Positions 1-9,773 of a stretch of 64,000 nt of DNA are shown piece after piece. Location: NCBI GenBank assembly GCA_902517865.1, contig CABYDT010000004.1, forward strand, positions 62,001-126,000, given 5' to 3'. Made by a program: the position numbers and the translations under genes. The stretch's first letter is position 1, and each line of letters begins with the position of its first letter. Below the pieces are notes generated by a model. It made no database searches. It worked only from the letters and a program-made list of their open reading frames with translations, and was not told the DNA's origin. Source of the stretch: an uncultured Pelagibacteraceae bacterium (GTDB lineage Bacteria; Pseudomonadota; Alphaproteobacteria; Pelagibacterales; Pelagibacteraceae).

Positions 1-45
1 TCATTACTTTAATTTAACCAATTCTTGCAATAATAAAATTAATAA

Positions 46-1422
46 TTATGACGCAAATTTAATTTTATTTTTTGAAAAATGCGAATTTTTCTTAATTTCT
101 TCAGATATTAAAAATGCTAACTCAATAGCCTGGTTTGCGTTAAGTCTTGGATCACAATGAGTATGATATCTATTCGAAAGATCTTTATCGGTTATATTTT
201 GTGCACCGCCGGTACACTCAGTTACGTTTTTTCCTGTCATTTCAATATGTAATCCACCTCCAAAAGTTCCTTCGGATTGATGTACATCAAAAAACTCTTT
301 CACCTCTTTTAAAATATTATCAAAAGGTCGCGTTTTAAATCCTGTAGATGATTTAACAGTATTACCATGCATTGGATCACATGACCATATTACATTTCGT
401 CCTGCTTTTTTAATCTCTTTAATTAATTTAGGTAATTTAATTTTAACTTTGTCATGACCTAATCTAATTATTAGAGTAATTTTTCCAGCATCATTATCTG
501 GATTTAAAATCTCTGTAAGTTTAATAATTTCTTTAGGATCTGAAGTTGGTCCACATTTTATACCTATTGGATTTTTTATACCTTTGCAATACTCAACGTG
601 CCCCCCGTCGAGTTGTCTAGTTCTATCTCCTATCCATAAAAAATGTGCAGAAGTATTATGGTATTCACCAGTTGTTGAATCTATTCGTGTCATAACTTCC
701 TCTACCGGTAATAATAAAGCTTCATGGCTAGTATAAAAATTCACTGTTCTTAATCTTCTATTAGTTTCTGATGTTATTCCGCAGGCTTCCATAAAAGATA
801 GTGAGTCGCTTACTTTTTCTTCAATTTCCTTAAATTTTGTTTTTGCGTTATCATTTATGAATGACATGTTCCACAGATGAACTTTATTTAAATCTGCGAA
901 ACCTCCTTGAGAAAATGCTCTTAAAAGATTTAATGTTGACGCAGATTGTGAATAAGCTTTCAATAATCGATTTGGATCGGGTTTCCTGCTTTCTTTCGTA
1001 AATTCTGACCCATTAATATTATCGCCAAGATAGCTGGGTAATTCTATTTTATCTTTTTTTTCAGTTGGCGAACTTCTAGGTTTTGAGAATTGTCCGGCAA
1101 TTCTGCCAACTTTTATAACTGGTAAATTTGATGATACAGTTAATACTAATGACATTTGTAATATTACTTTAAAAAAATCTCTAATATTATTTGGATGAAA
1201 TTCAGCAAAGCTTTCTGCGCAATCTCCACCTTGTAATAAAAAAGCTTTACCCTGAGAAACATCGGCTAAATTTTTAAGTAAAGAGCGAGTCTCGCCTGCA
1301 AATACTAATGGCGGAAAACTTGATAGTTCGTTTAAGATATTCCTAAGTTGTTCTTTATTTTCATACTCCGGAATATGCTTTACGGGTTTATCTTTCCAGC
1401 TATTTAATTTCCACTTGGCCAT
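46..1422 (-). CDS. aroG: Class II DAHP synthase (3-deoxy-7-phosphoheptulonate synthase)
   Basis: First enzyme of the shikimate pathway, condensing phosphoenolpyruvate and erythrose 4-phosphate in the cytoplasm. At 458 residues it has the usual length of the plant/actinobacterial-like class II family, unrelated in sequence to E. coli AroFGH. Visible family signatures in order are QGGDCAESFAEF (about residue 64), GRIAGQFSKPRS (about 106), LWIGDRTRQLDGGHVEY (about 262), GIKCGPTSDP, WSCDPMHGNT and GGLHIEMTGKNVTECTGG, which carry the metal-binding Cys, His, Glu and Asp positions. It lies 44 bp downstream of glmS on the same strand and may be read through from it. Identification is secure. Feedback specificity cannot be told from sequence. 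Confidence 0.95.
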   Translation of the reverse strand: MAKWKLNSWKDKPVKHIPEYENKEQLRNILNELSSFPPLVFAGETRSLLKNLADVSQGKAFLLQGGDCAESFAEFHPNNIRDFFKVILQMSLVLTVSSNLPVIKVGRIAGQFSKPRSSPTEKKDKIELPSYLGDNINGSEFTKESRKPDPNRLLKAYSQSASTLNLLRAFSQGGFADLNKVHLWNMSFINDNAKTKFKEIEEKVSDSLSFMEACGITSETNRRLRTVNFYTSHEALLLPVEEVMTRIDSTTGEYHNTSAHFLWIGDRTRQLDGGHVEYCKGIKNPIGIKCGPTSDPKEIIKLTEILNPDNDAGKITLIIRLGHDKVKIKLPKLIKEIKKAGRNVIWSCDPMHGNTVKSSTGFKTRPFDNILKEVKEFFDVHQSEGTFGGGLHIEMTGKNVTECTGGAQNITDKDLSNRYHTHCDPRLNANQAIELAFLISEEIKKNSHFSKNKIKFAS

Positions 1423-1466
1423 ACAACTTAAAGTATATAAACCTAGTTACAAATATGACAAGTAAT

Positions 1467-3287
1467 TTATTCTACAGTAACAGATTTCGCTAAATTTCTA
1501 GGCTTATCTATATCGTGGCCTAAAGACAAGGCTGTAAAATAAGCCAAGTTTTGTAAAGGCAGTGTCAAGAGGAATGGATTTAGATCATTTGATGATGTTT
1601 CAACCTCAATTTTTTCCCATAAGTTTTCAAATTTAATTTCATCAGAGCTTTTGTTGGTTATTAGTAACACCTTTGCTCCTCTTGCAATGACTTCTTGCAT
1701 ATTAGATAAGGTTTTCTCATAATGATCATCTCTTGGTGCGATAACAACAACTGGCATACCCTCCTCTATCAACGCCAATGGGCCGTGTTTCATCTCTCCC
1801 GCAGGATAACCCTCAGCATGGATGTAAGATAATTCCTTTAATTTTAATGCCCCTTCTAATGCAACAGGATAAGAGTGGCCCCTGCCCAAAAACATGGAAC
1901 CTTTGGCTTTTGTAAATGTATCACTCAAAGTGCTAATTTTTGTTTCGGTTTTAAGTGTTTTCGAAATTAAATTTGGAAGTAATTTTAATTCATTAATTTT
2001 ATCTGTATATTCATTATCTTTAATCTCACCTCTAATTTTTGATATTTTTAAGGTAATCAAATACAAAACTAACATTTGGCCTAAAAAAGCCTTAGTAGAG
2101 GCAACTCCAACTTCTTGACCACAATGTATAGGTAATACAAATTGTGCGTCTCTTGCAATAGAGCTTTCTACTACATTTACTACAGCGCAAGTTTTCATTT
2201 TGCGTTTATTGCACAAATCTAAGGCAGCATATGTATCAGCAGTTTCTCCAGATTGAGAAACAAATATATATAAATTTTGTTTTTTGAATCTGTTATTCCG
2301 ATACCTAAACTCAGAAGCAATATCCACATCTACTTCAAGGTTAGTTAATTTTTCCAGCCAATATTTAGCTATTACACATGCATGGTAAGCAGTACCACAA
2401 CCTATTAAAATAATTTTATTGAAGTCTTCCTTTTTCCATGGAAAATTAAAAATATTTAATTCATTATTTAATTTATTAATATACTCCTTAATACATGCGC
2501 TTATTGTATTTGGTTGTTCAGCAATCTCTTTGGCCATGAAATGTTTAAAGTCTCCTTTATTAATATCTAAATCTTCTTTTGACAATTCTAAAACTTTTTT
2601 ATTTATAACTAATCCACCTGTATTATAAAATTCAACCTTATCTTTTTTTATAATGCAAAACTCGCCATCATCTAAATAAGTGATTTTATTTGTCATAGAT
2701 TTTAAAGCGTAAGAATCTGAACCAAGGTAGTTCTCACTTGGCCCATATCCAACAGCTAGAGGAGACCCTCTCCTTGCTCCAACTAACAAGTCTGGGTAGT
2801 CGGTAAAAATTATACCTAAAGCAAAGCTACCGTGGAGTTTGCTTAAAACTTTTGTGATAGTATTTTTAATATTATTAGTTTTTAAATATTCTGTTATTAA
2901 ATGAACTATTACTTCTGTATCAGTTTGAGATTTAAATTTATGCCCATTTTTTACTAAATGTTTTTTTAATAAAGTCGCATTTTCTATTATGCCATTATGT
3001 ACCACTGATACTTTTTCTGATGAATGAGGATGCGCATTTATTGTATTTGGTAAACCATGCGTAGCCCATCTTACATGTCCAATTCCTGTTACACCATCAA
3101 GCTTAGACGACAGTACACTTTTTTCTAAATTATTAACTCTACCCTCGCATTTAATTTCATTTATAAAACCTTTGTCTATGGTAGCTAAACCTGCAGAATC
3201 GTATCCTCTATACTCTAATTTTTTTAAAGAATTCAGTATTATTGATGATACTGGTTTATTGCTAGATATTCCGATTATGCCACACAT
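1467..3287 (-). CDS. glmS: Glutamine--fructose-6-phosphate aminotransferase
   Basis: Makes glucosamine 6-phosphate from fructose 6-phosphate and glutamine for peptidoglycan and LPS. The 606 residues match the family length. The N-terminal nucleophile Cys sits directly after Met (MCGIIGIS) and begins the class II glutaminase domain, with YRGYDSAGLAT and GHVRWATHG motifs. Two SIS sugar-isomerase domains follow (about 285-420 and 455-590, with SQSGETADT and LGRGHSYPVALEGALKLKE), ending in the typical PRNLAKSVTVE. It starts 3 bp after the stop of the GlmU-like acetyltransferase, so the two are co-transcribed and act in consecutive amino-sugar steps. No glmS ribozyme-like leader is possible given that spacing. 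Confidence 0.97.
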   Translation of the reverse strand: MCGIIGISSNKPVSSIILNSLKKLEYRGYDSAGLATIDKGFINEIKCEGRVNNLEKSVLSSKLDGVTGIGHVRWATHGLPNTINAHPHSSEKVSVVHNGIIENATLLKKHLVKNGHKFKSQTDTEVIVHLITEYLKTNNIKNTITKVLSKLHGSFALGIIFTDYPDLLVGARRGSPLAVGYGPSENYLGSDSYALKSMTNKITYLDDGEFCIIKKDKVEFYNTGGLVINKKVLELSKEDLDINKGDFKHFMAKEIAEQPNTISACIKEYINKLNNELNIFNFPWKKEDFNKIILIGCGTAYHACVIAKYWLEKLTNLEVDVDIASEFRYRNNRFKKQNLYIFVSQSGETADTYAALDLCNKRKMKTCAVVNVVESSIARDAQFVLPIHCGQEVGVASTKAFLGQMLVLYLITLKISKIRGEIKDNEYTDKINELKLLPNLISKTLKTETKISTLSDTFTKAKGSMFLGRGHSYPVALEGALKLKELSYIHAEGYPAGEMKHGPLALIEEGMPVVVIAPRDDHYEKTLSNMQEVIARGAKVLLITNKSSDEIKFENLWEKIEVETSSNDLNPFLLTLPLQNLAYFTALSLGHDIDKPRNLAKSVTVE

Positions 3288-3290
3288 TAT

Positions 3291-3878
3291 TTATTTCCTA
3301 TTTTTAAAAATTTTTTGATTTGCTCTTGTAAGGGCAAGTTTATTCGAACCAACATTTTTTGTTATAGCTGATCCTGCTCCAATTATCGAATTAGATCCAA
3401 TTTTAATCGGAGCAACTAATGATGTATTTGACCCCACAAAAACATTATCCTCGATTATTGTTTTACTTTTCCTTTTTCCATCATAATTACATGTGATAGT
3501 ACCAGCTCCTAAATTTACTTTTTTACCGATTTTAGTGTCACCAACATATGACAGATGATTTATTTTACTATTTTTGCCAATATAGGATTTTTTAACCTCT
3601 ACAAAATTTCCAATTTTTGAATTATCATCAATTGTACTCTCTGGCCTAATTCTAGCAAATGGGCCAATTTCAATATTGTTTTTTATGATAGCTTTTTCGA
3701 TATGAGAAAAAGACTTAATAATTACATTGTTCCCTATAACAACATTTAATCCAATTACCACATATGGCTCAATAGTTACATTTTTACCAAATTTCGTATC
3801 TTTGCTTAAATAAACTGTTTCAATATCTACAAACTTTACACCAGCTTTTTTAGCCAAAGATCTTAATTTTTTTTGCAT
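3291..3878 (-). CDS. glmU: Stand-alone GlmU-type acetyltransferase domain (left-handed beta-helix)
   Basis: The 195 residues align only to the C-terminal half of GlmU, which acetylates glucosamine-1-phosphate. The start [14 protein letters not shown] resembles the linker helix preceding the beta-helix, followed by hexapeptide repeats and the conserved acetyltransferase segments [18 protein letters not shown] and [13 protein letters not shown], with the active-site His and Tyr/Asn region present. The N-terminal uridylyltransferase domain (about 230 residues with an LAAGxGTRM motif) is absent: only about 110 bp separate the start from the divergent gph gene. Uridylylation must be done by another protein or the gene has been trimmed. 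Position directly upstream of glmS supports the amino-sugar role. Confidence 0.88.
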   Translation of the reverse strand: MQKKLRSLAKKAGVKFVDIETVYLSKDTKFGKNVTIEPYVVIGLNVVIGNNVIIKSFSHIEKAIIKNNIEIGPFARIRPESTIDDNSKIGNFVEVKKSYIGKNSKINHLSYVGDTKIGKKVNLGAGTITCNYDGKRKSKTIIEDNVFVGSNTSLVAPIKIGSNSIIGAGSAITKNVGSNKLALTRANQKIFKNRK

Positions 3879-3991
3879 AATATTTTATAGGCTATAAATG
3901 TATCTTTTAGTTAGATCAACATTTCAAATTTTAATTAAAACTATGTTAATTTTGTGATTACTGATAAAGATACAAATAATTAACAAAAAGC

Positions 3992-4672
3992 ATGGAAAAC
4001 TGTATAATTTTTGATTTAGATGGAACCTTGGTAGATACAGCTCCAGATTTAATGAAGGCTCATAATTATGTGATGAAAAAGTATGGATACCCTGAGCAGC
4101 CAGCAAGCTCAATAAGATTTTTAGCTGGACGAGGGGCGAAGCAGATGATCATAAAGTCAGTTAATACTCACGAAAAAAATCAAAAAGTTTCTAGCTCAAA
4201 AAAAATTGATAATATGACTGCAGATTTCATAAATTTTTATAAAAACAATATATCTACTAAGTCGAAACTAAACAAAAATGTAATTAATTTATTAAGCTGG
4301 TGTAAGAAAAAAAATATTCATCTTGCAATATGTACTAACAAGCCCGAATACTTAGCTGTAAAACTTCTAAAAGAATTAAATGTAGATAAATATTTTATTT
4401 TTGTAGCTGGCTCAGATACATTTGAATTTAAGAAACCAGACCCAAGACACTTAACAAATATAATAGAGATATTAAGCATAAAAAAAGAAAACACAATTAT
4501 GGTAGGTGATAGTGAAACAGACTCAGAAGCAGCGATTCAAGCAAAAATAAAATTTATATTAGTTGCTCACGGATATACAGAAAAAGATGAAAAAAATATA
4601 AAGCACGACTATTTAATAAATGATTTTAATATGATCAAGGGAATATCTGAAAAATTACTTAAAATTAAATAA
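3992..4672 (+). CDS. gph: HAD-family phosphoglycolate phosphatase
   Basis: HAD hydrolase subfamily IA, 226 residues, probably hydrolysing 2-phosphoglycolate. Motif I IFDLDGTLVDT (residues 6-16) holds the nucleophile Asp and general-acid Asp. Motif II is the CTNK segment (about 110), motif III includes KKPDP (about 147), and motif IV is MVGDSETDSEAA (about 168). The long helical cap between motifs I and II is typical of Gph. It is divergent from the glmU/glmS genes, a common alphaproteobacterial neighbourhood for gph. HAD substrate range is broad, so the exact substrate is an inference from similarity and context. Confidence 0.85.
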   Translation: MENCIIFDLDGTLVDTAPDLMKAHNYVMKKYGYPEQPASSIRFLAGRGAKQMIIKSVNTHEKNQKVSSSKKIDNMTADFINFYKNNISTKSKLNKNVINLLSWCKKKNIHLAICTNKPEYLAVKLLKELNVDKYFIFVAGSDTFEFKKPDPRHLTNIIEILSIKKENTIMVGDSETDSEAAIQAKIKFILVAHGYTEKDEKNIKHDYLINDFNMIKGISEKLLKIK

Positions 4673-4715
4673 TTTTTTGACTTTTTCAATTTAAAAATGA
4701 TAAATTGTATTGCCT

Positions 4716-5612
4716 ATGCATTTTGTAAATATTAATTCAAAAGAAAAAAGATCTAATTTATTTTCGAGTCTTAAGTCGGGAAAACTTTTAGTTTTTCCAG
4801 GGGCCTACAATGCATTAGTAGCTAAACTAATCAAAGATATTGGGTTCGACGGTATATATGTATCAGGAGGAGTTATGTCAAATGATCTGGGTCTTCCAGA
4901 TATTGGTTTAACAACATTAGAGCATGTTAGCAATCGTGCTAAGCAAATTTCTCAATGTACTTTATTACCAACGATTGTAGATGCTGACACTGGTTTCTCT
5001 GATTGCAAAAAAACTGTTGAGACTTTTGAAACATTTGGACTTAGTGGTTTACATATTGAGGACCAGATTCCAGAAAAGAGATGCGGGCATCTAGATAATA
5101 AAGAACTAATTTCTAAAGACGAAATGGTTAATAAAATCAAAGTAGCTGTTAAGGCAAAAAAAGATAAGAATTTTTTAATTATAGCAAGAACAGACGCCAA
5201 TTCTGTTGAAGGAATTGATAAAACAATTGAAAGAGTTAAGGCATATGAAGACGCAGGTGCTGATATGATTTTTCCAGAAGCAATGAAAGACGAAAAAGAA
5301 TTTGAGATTATTAGAAAAAATGCAAAAACATTTTTGTTAGCTAACATGACTGAATTTGGAAAATCTAAACTTTTAAGTAAGAAACAACTTATAAACCTAG
5401 GCTATAATATTGTAATTTACCCAGTTACAACTCAAAGATTAGCTCTAAAGAATGTGGAGGATGGATTAAATTCAATATTTAAAGATGGGCATCAGAATAA
5501 TGTGATAAAAAATATGCAGAGTAGAAAAAGGTTGTATGAATTAGTAGAGTATGAAAAGTATAACCAACCCGGTAAAAAAATTACTGATTTTAACACAGAT
5601 GGTCATGAATAA
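4716..5612 (+). CDS. prpB: 2-methylisocitrate lyase (PEP mutase/isocitrate lyase family)
   Basis: Cleaves 2-methylisocitrate to pyruvate and succinate in the methylcitrate cycle for propionyl-CoA disposal. About 298 residues, usual for PrpB. The barrel carries FPGAYNALVAKL (about 27), DADTGF (metal-binding), EDQIPEKRCGHL with the catalytic Cys of the KRCGH loop, and IARTDAN. A TTG codon at 4710 is in frame two codons earlier, but ATG at 4716 is the likelier start. No clear Shine-Dalgarno is visible. The stop overlaps the prpC start as TAATG, so the two are translationally coupled. The cycle's dehydratase (prpD or acnD) is not in this window. Confidence 0.9.
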   Translation: MHFVNINSKEKRSNLFSSLKSGKLLVFPGAYNALVAKLIKDIGFDGIYVSGGVMSNDLGLPDIGLTTLEHVSNRAKQISQCTLLPTIVDADTGFSDCKKTVETFETFGLSGLHIEDQIPEKRCGHLDNKELISKDEMVNKIKVAVKAKKDKNFLIIARTDANSVEGIDKTIERVKAYEDAGADMIFPEAMKDEKEFEIIRKNAKTFLLANMTEFGKSKLLSKKQLINLGYNIVIYPVTTQRLALKNVEDGLNSIFKDGHQNNVIKNMQSRKRLYELVEYEKYNQPGKKITDFNTDGHE

Positions 5613-6724
5613 TGAATAATGAGATTAAAAAAGGATTAATTGGTGTAATTAGCGATGAAACAAAAATATCTGAAGTAATGCCAGATATAAATTCTTTAAC
5701 TTATCGTGGATATACAGTTCAAGAACTTTGTGAAAAATGTAATTTTGAAGAAGTTGCTTATTTGATTCTTAATGATGACTTGCCTAATAAAAACCAATTA
5801 TCAGAATTTAAAAAGAATGAAAGAAATAATAGAGAGATTTCAGATAATTTAAAATCAATTATTAAAAACTATCCAAAAAAAGCTCATCCAATGGATACTA
5901 CTAGAACATCTATCAGCCACATGGGGTTAGAAGATCCAGATGCATCGAATAATTCAAAAGAAGCTAATATGAGAAAATCATTAAGATTACTTGCAAAAGT
6001 CTCTACTGCTGTAGCTGCGAACTTTAGAGTAAGAAAAGGGCAAGATATTATTGAACCTAACAATGATTTAGATTTTTGCGAAAATTTTTTTCATATGTGT
6101 TTTGGAAAAGTCCCCAGTAAAGAAGTTGTCAAAGCATTTGATGCATCGATGACATTATATGCTGAACATAGTTTTAATGCATCAACATTTACTTCAAGAG
6201 TGATTACTAGCAGCTTGTCAGATATGCATGGAGCAGTAACTGGAGCAGTAGCTAGTTTAAAAGGACCATTGCATGGAGGTGCAAACGAAGCAGTCGCACA
6301 TATGCTGAATGAAGTGGGCTCTTCAGATAAAGCTGAGGAATTTATTTTAAACAAAATTAAAAATAAAGAACTAATCATGGGGTTTGGTCATAGGGTTTAT
6401 CGTAATGGTGACTCAAGGGTTCCTACAATGACTGAATACTTCCATAAAACGGCTAAATATTATAAAAATTCTGAATTACCCAAGATTTCAAAAATTCTTG
6501 AAGATACAATGCTTAGAGAAAAGAATATTAAACCAAATTTAGACTTTCCAGCAGGTCCAACATATCTTTTGATGGGTTTTGATATTGATTTTTTTACACC
6601 TATTTTTATTGTATCAAGAATTACTGGTTGGTGTGCTCACATAATGGAACAATTTGAAAGCAATAAGTTGATTAGACCTCTTTCTAAATATACGGGCACT
6701 TCTCATAGAAAAATTTCAAAATAA
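5612..6724 (+). CDS. prpC: 2-methylcitrate synthase
   Basis: Condenses propionyl-CoA with oxaloacetate. Citrate synthase fold, 370 residues, the short length typical of methylcitrate synthases rather than the longer hexameric citrate synthases. Visible motifs: SLTYRGYTVQEL near the N-terminus, EHSFNASTF (about 187) with a substrate-binding His, GPLHGGANEAV (about 217) with the catalytic His, MGFGHRVYR (about 255), and LDFPAGP with the catalytic Asp (about 310). It starts within the stop of prpB and ends at a strong hairpin terminator shared with nrdB. Some activity with acetyl-CoA is possible. The pairing with prpB is the main reason for choosing the methylcitrate function. Confidence 0.9.
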   Translation: MNNEIKKGLIGVISDETKISEVMPDINSLTYRGYTVQELCEKCNFEEVAYLILNDDLPNKNQLSEFKKNERNNREISDNLKSIIKNYPKKAHPMDTTRTSISHMGLEDPDASNNSKEANMRKSLRLLAKVSTAVAANFRVRKGQDIIEPNNDLDFCENFFHMCFGKVPSKEVVKAFDASMTLYAEHSFNASTFTSRVITSSLSDMHGAVTGAVASLKGPLHGGANEAVAHMLNEVGSSDKAEEFILNKIKNKELIMGFGHRVYRNGDSRVPTMTEYFHKTAKYYKNSELPKISKILEDTMLREKNIKPNLDFPAGPTYLLMGFDIDFFTPIFIVSRITGWCAHIMEQFESNKLIRPLSKYTGTSHRKISK

Positions 6725-6728
6725 AAAA

Positions 6729-6748
6729 GGCGGTAAATTTATACCGCC
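6729..6748. terminator. Bidirectional rho-independent terminator between prpC and nrdB
   Basis: Perfect 7-bp GC-rich inverted repeat GGCGGTA / TACCGCC with a 6-base loop in an otherwise AT-rich gap between convergent genes. An A-tract precedes it on the plus strand, giving a U-tract for nrdB transcripts, and CTCTTT follows on the plus strand for prpC transcripts. Confidence 0.85.
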
Positions 6749-6771
6749 CTCTTTAAATTTATTAATATTAA

Positions 6772-7806
6772 TTATTTTGTAAAATCAAATGCTTCGACCC
6801 AAGATCCTCTTGTGGAAGCTTTAGAATATTCAGTGGCTCTTCCTTCAAAGAAATTCATGTGTTCAACTCCATTTAACATGGTATCTAACCACTCAAGAGG
6901 ATTCTCTTTTACATCGTAAATTTCATCCATTTTTAATTGTGCTAATCTTCTATTAGCAATCCAACGGATATAATCTTTAACTTGCTGAGCTGTTAAACCC
7001 TCAATCGGACCCATTTCAAAAGCTAAATCGATAAATGCATCTTCATGATCAACTATTGTCCTGCATGCATCTTCTATTTCCTTCTTTAGAGATTTATCTA
7101 GTAAACCTGGGTTTTCTTGGCAAAAGGTATTAAATATCTTTATCATTGAGTTACAATGCAAAGTTTCGTCCCTAACTGACCAAGTAACAATCTGGCCCAT
7201 GCCTTTCATTTTATTGAACCTAGGAAAGTTTAATAAAATTGCAAAACTCGCAAACAACTGTAAGCCTTCGGTAAAAGCAGAAAAAACAGCGACTGTTTTT
7301 GCAATTTCTCTTTTGTTGTTTGTATTAAAGTTTTGCATGTAATCGTACTTATCTTTCATTTCCTTGTACTTTAAAAACGCCGAATATTCTGTCTCTGGCA
7401 TCCCAATAGTATCAAGAAGATGTGAATAAGCTGCAACATGGATTGTTTCCATGGCCGCGAAAGCGGTCATCATCATTAAAACTTCTGTTGGTTTAAATAC
7501 AGTTGTATAATGTCTTAGATAACAATTATTAACCTCAACATCTGCTTGAGTAAAAAATCTAAAAATCTGTGTTAAAAGATTTTTTTCGTGAGCGGTTAGT
7601 TTTTTTTGCCAATCTCTTACATCTTCTGCCAGCGGTACCTCTTCTGGTAACCAATGGATTCTTTGTTGAGTTAGCCAAGCATCATAACACCATGGATATC
7701 TAAATGGCTTATAAACAATTTTTTCCTTAAGCAAACCGTGATCAACACAATAATTTTGATCTATAATTGGCTTTTGACTTTCGTTAATTTTTGGGGCTAC
7801 TGACAT
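6772..7806 (-). CDS. nrdB: Class I ribonucleotide reductase beta subunit
   Basis: Radical-generating small subunit supplying the tyrosyl radical for deoxynucleotide synthesis. Diiron ligands are visible in family order: DVEVNNCYLRHY (about 92), AAMETIHVAAYSHL (about 121), FTEGLQLFASFA (about 180) and WSVRDETLHCNSM (about 214). Length about 344 fits NrdB. An in-frame GTG lies at 7815, but a GAGGAG Shine-Dalgarno sits 8 bases before ATG 7806 and directly abuts the GTG, so 7806 is preferred. This ribosome site lies inside the last codons of nrdA, which overlaps nrdB by 10 bp and couples equimolar synthesis. Confidence 0.95.
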   Translation of the reverse strand: MSVAPKINESQKPIIDQNYCVDHGLLKEKIVYKPFRYPWCYDAWLTQQRIHWLPEEVPLAEDVRDWQKKLTAHEKNLLTQIFRFFTQADVEVNNCYLRHYTTVFKPTEVLMMMTAFAAMETIHVAAYSHLLDTIGMPETEYSAFLKYKEMKDKYDYMQNFNTNNKREIAKTVAVFSAFTEGLQLFASFAILLNFPRFNKMKGMGQIVTWSVRDETLHCNSMIKIFNTFCQENPGLLDKSLKKEIEDACRTIVDHEDAFIDLAFEMGPIEGLTAQQVKDYIRWIANRRLAQLKMDEIYDVKENPLEWLDTMLNGVEHMNFFEGRATEYSKASTRGSWVEAFDFTK

Positions 7807-9740
7807 GATAGACACTCCTCATAGTTATTATTTTCTTCATTATTATTATTTCCTTTTGTTTTTGTCGCCTTAGCAACAGTTGTATTTACCACCTCTGCAC
7901 GCTGTATTGATTTCGACCTACAGTAGTACAGACTTTTGAGACCCTTTTTCCACGCTTGATAATGGATCTGATGTAAATCTCTTTTATGAACGTCAGCTGG
8001 TAAAAATATATTAAGTGATTGAGCCTGAGTAATGTGTGGCGTTCTATCAGCTGAGTGATCAATTAACCATCTCTGATCTAATTCGAAAGCTGTTTTAAAT
8101 ACATCTTTTTCATTATCAGTTAAAAAATCTAGATGCATTATCGAGCCTTGATTAGTGGTAATTGAAGACCAAGTTTCATTATTATCTTTGTTATGTTTTT
8201 GCAATAATCTTTTTAAATACTTATTTTTAACGTTAAACGAACCTGACAAAGTTTTATGCGTATAACTATTGGCAGCGATAGGTTCGATACCTGGTGAGGC
8301 TCCCCCGCAAATAATTGAAATTGAAGCTGTTGGCGCTATTGCGGTTTTATTTGAAAACCTTTCCATTACTCCGTAATCTTTTGCATCAGGGCATGGACCT
8401 CTCTCCTCAGCGAGTTTTTTTGAAGCTTCAGTTGTTTGTTTGTCAATTTGTTTAAATATTTTATTATTCCATGCTTTTGCCATAACTGACTCAAATGGAA
8501 TGTTGTTTTTTTGTAAAAAAGAATGAAAACCCATGACTCCTAATCCCACGCTTCTTTCTCTCATTGCTGCGTAAGTTGCATCCTTAAAAGAATTAGGTGC
8601 ACGTGTTATGAAATCCGTTAAAACATTATCTAAAAATCTCATCACATCTTCAATAAAACCGTTTTGATCTTTCCATTCATCATACGTTTCGATATTAAGG
8701 GATGATAAGCAACAAACCGCTGTTCTCTCTTTTCCAAATTTATCAATTCCAGTCGGTAGTGTAATTTCACTACATAAATTAGAAGTTTTAACAGTTAGTC
8801 CTGCCATTTTATGATGTTGAGGTATCATCCTATTAACTGTATCTATATAGACAATGTATGGTTCGCCTGTTTCTACCCTCGCTGTTAATAATCTTATCCA
8901 AAGATTTCTAGCTTTTATTTTGTTTTGAACAGTTCCATCGTACGGACTCTTTAATGCCCAGTCGCCATCTGTTTCTACAGCCCTCATAAATTCATCAGTT
9001 ACCAAAACTCCATGATGTAAATTTAATGCTTTTCTATTTGGGTCTCCTCCTGTTGGTCTTCTCATCTCAATAAATTCTTCAATTTCGGGATGGTCGATCT
9101 GCAAATAGCAGGCTGCGGAACCCCTTCTTAGAGATCCCTGACTAATAGCTAAGGTTAGTGAGTCCATGACTTTTATAAACGGTACAATTCCAGAAGTTTT
9201 GCCAACCCTTCCAACTTTTTCGCCAATTGATCTAAGATTACCCCAATAACTACCTATTCCACCTCCTTTTGCGGCAAGCCAAACATTTTCACTCCATAAA
9301 TCTACTATTCCCTCAAGGGAATCTGAAGCTTCATTTAAAAAACAAGATATTGGCAATCCCCTCTCTGTTCCTGCGTTTGATAAAACCGGTGTTGCTGGCA
9401 TAAACCATAAATTGGAAATGTAGTGATACAATCTTTGAGCATGCAAGTTGTCATCTGCATAAGTTGCAGCAACTCTAGCAAATAAATCTTGATAGGACTC
9501 TCCCTCGCTTAAGTATCTATCGGTTAAAGTAGCTTTTCCAAAGTCAGTAAGCTTTGAGTCCTTTTCTCTATCAATCTTTATTGTTATTCCTTTTTCATTT
9601 TGAAAAAGTTCTGTTGAATTAGTAAGTGAAAATAAATCAGGTTTTTTTATCTCTTTTAAATTCTTGGTAGAATCTTTAATGATGTCTGATTGGTTTTTTT
9701 CGACAGCATTTTTTATTGCCAGAGCTATGTTTTCTTGCAT
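7797..9740 (-). CDS. nrdA: Class I ribonucleotide reductase alpha subunit
   Basis: Catalytic large subunit, 647 residues. Motifs: PATPVLSNAG (about 124) and LPISCFLNEA with the first redox Cys, KGGGIGSYWG, the finger-loop NLCSEITLP with the radical Cys (about 333), CCLSSLNIE, and the C-terminal swinging pair Cys-Leu-Ser-Cys at the very end (ECLSCQ). The N-terminus lacks a recognisable ATP-cone, so dATP overall-activity inhibition may be absent. A GGGA Shine-Dalgarno lies about 8 bases before ATG. Upstream is a pair of inverted repeats spaced like NrdR boxes. Confidence 0.95.
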   Translation of the reverse strand: MQENIALAIKNAVEKNQSDIIKDSTKNLKEIKKPDLFSLTNSTELFQNEKGITIKIDREKDSKLTDFGKATLTDRYLSEGESYQDLFARVAATYADDNLHAQRLYHYISNLWFMPATPVLSNAGTERGLPISCFLNEASDSLEGIVDLWSENVWLAAKGGGIGSYWGNLRSIGEKVGRVGKTSGIVPFIKVMDSLTLAISQGSLRRGSAACYLQIDHPEIEEFIEMRRPTGGDPNRKALNLHHGVLVTDEFMRAVETDGDWALKSPYDGTVQNKIKARNLWIRLLTARVETGEPYIVYIDTVNRMIPQHHKMAGLTVKTSNLCSEITLPTGIDKFGKERTAVCCLSSLNIETYDEWKDQNGFIEDVMRFLDNVLTDFITRAPNSFKDATYAAMRERSVGLGVMGFHSFLQKNNIPFESVMAKAWNNKIFKQIDKQTTEASKKLAEERGPCPDAKDYGVMERFSNKTAIAPTASISIICGGASPGIEPIAANSYTHKTLSGSFNVKNKYLKRLLQKHNKDNNETWSSITTNQGSIMHLDFLTDNEKDVFKTAFELDQRWLIDHSADRTPHITQAQSLNIFLPADVHKRDLHQIHYQAWKKGLKSLYYCRSKSIQRAEVVNTTVAKATKTKGNNNNEENNNYEECLSCQ

Positions 9741-9773
9741 TTTATTCCCTTTTTTAGTGCTTTTTTAAGTAAA

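Noticed and set aside
1-45. A gene fragment at the left edge
   Set aside because: Short AT-rich sequence with no start codon or recognisable peptide on either strand.
1423-3290. glmS ribozyme or other leader riboswitch upstream of glmS
   Set aside because: Only 3 bp separate glmS from the upstream gene, leaving no leader space, and no such structure was seen in the preceding 100 bp of gene.
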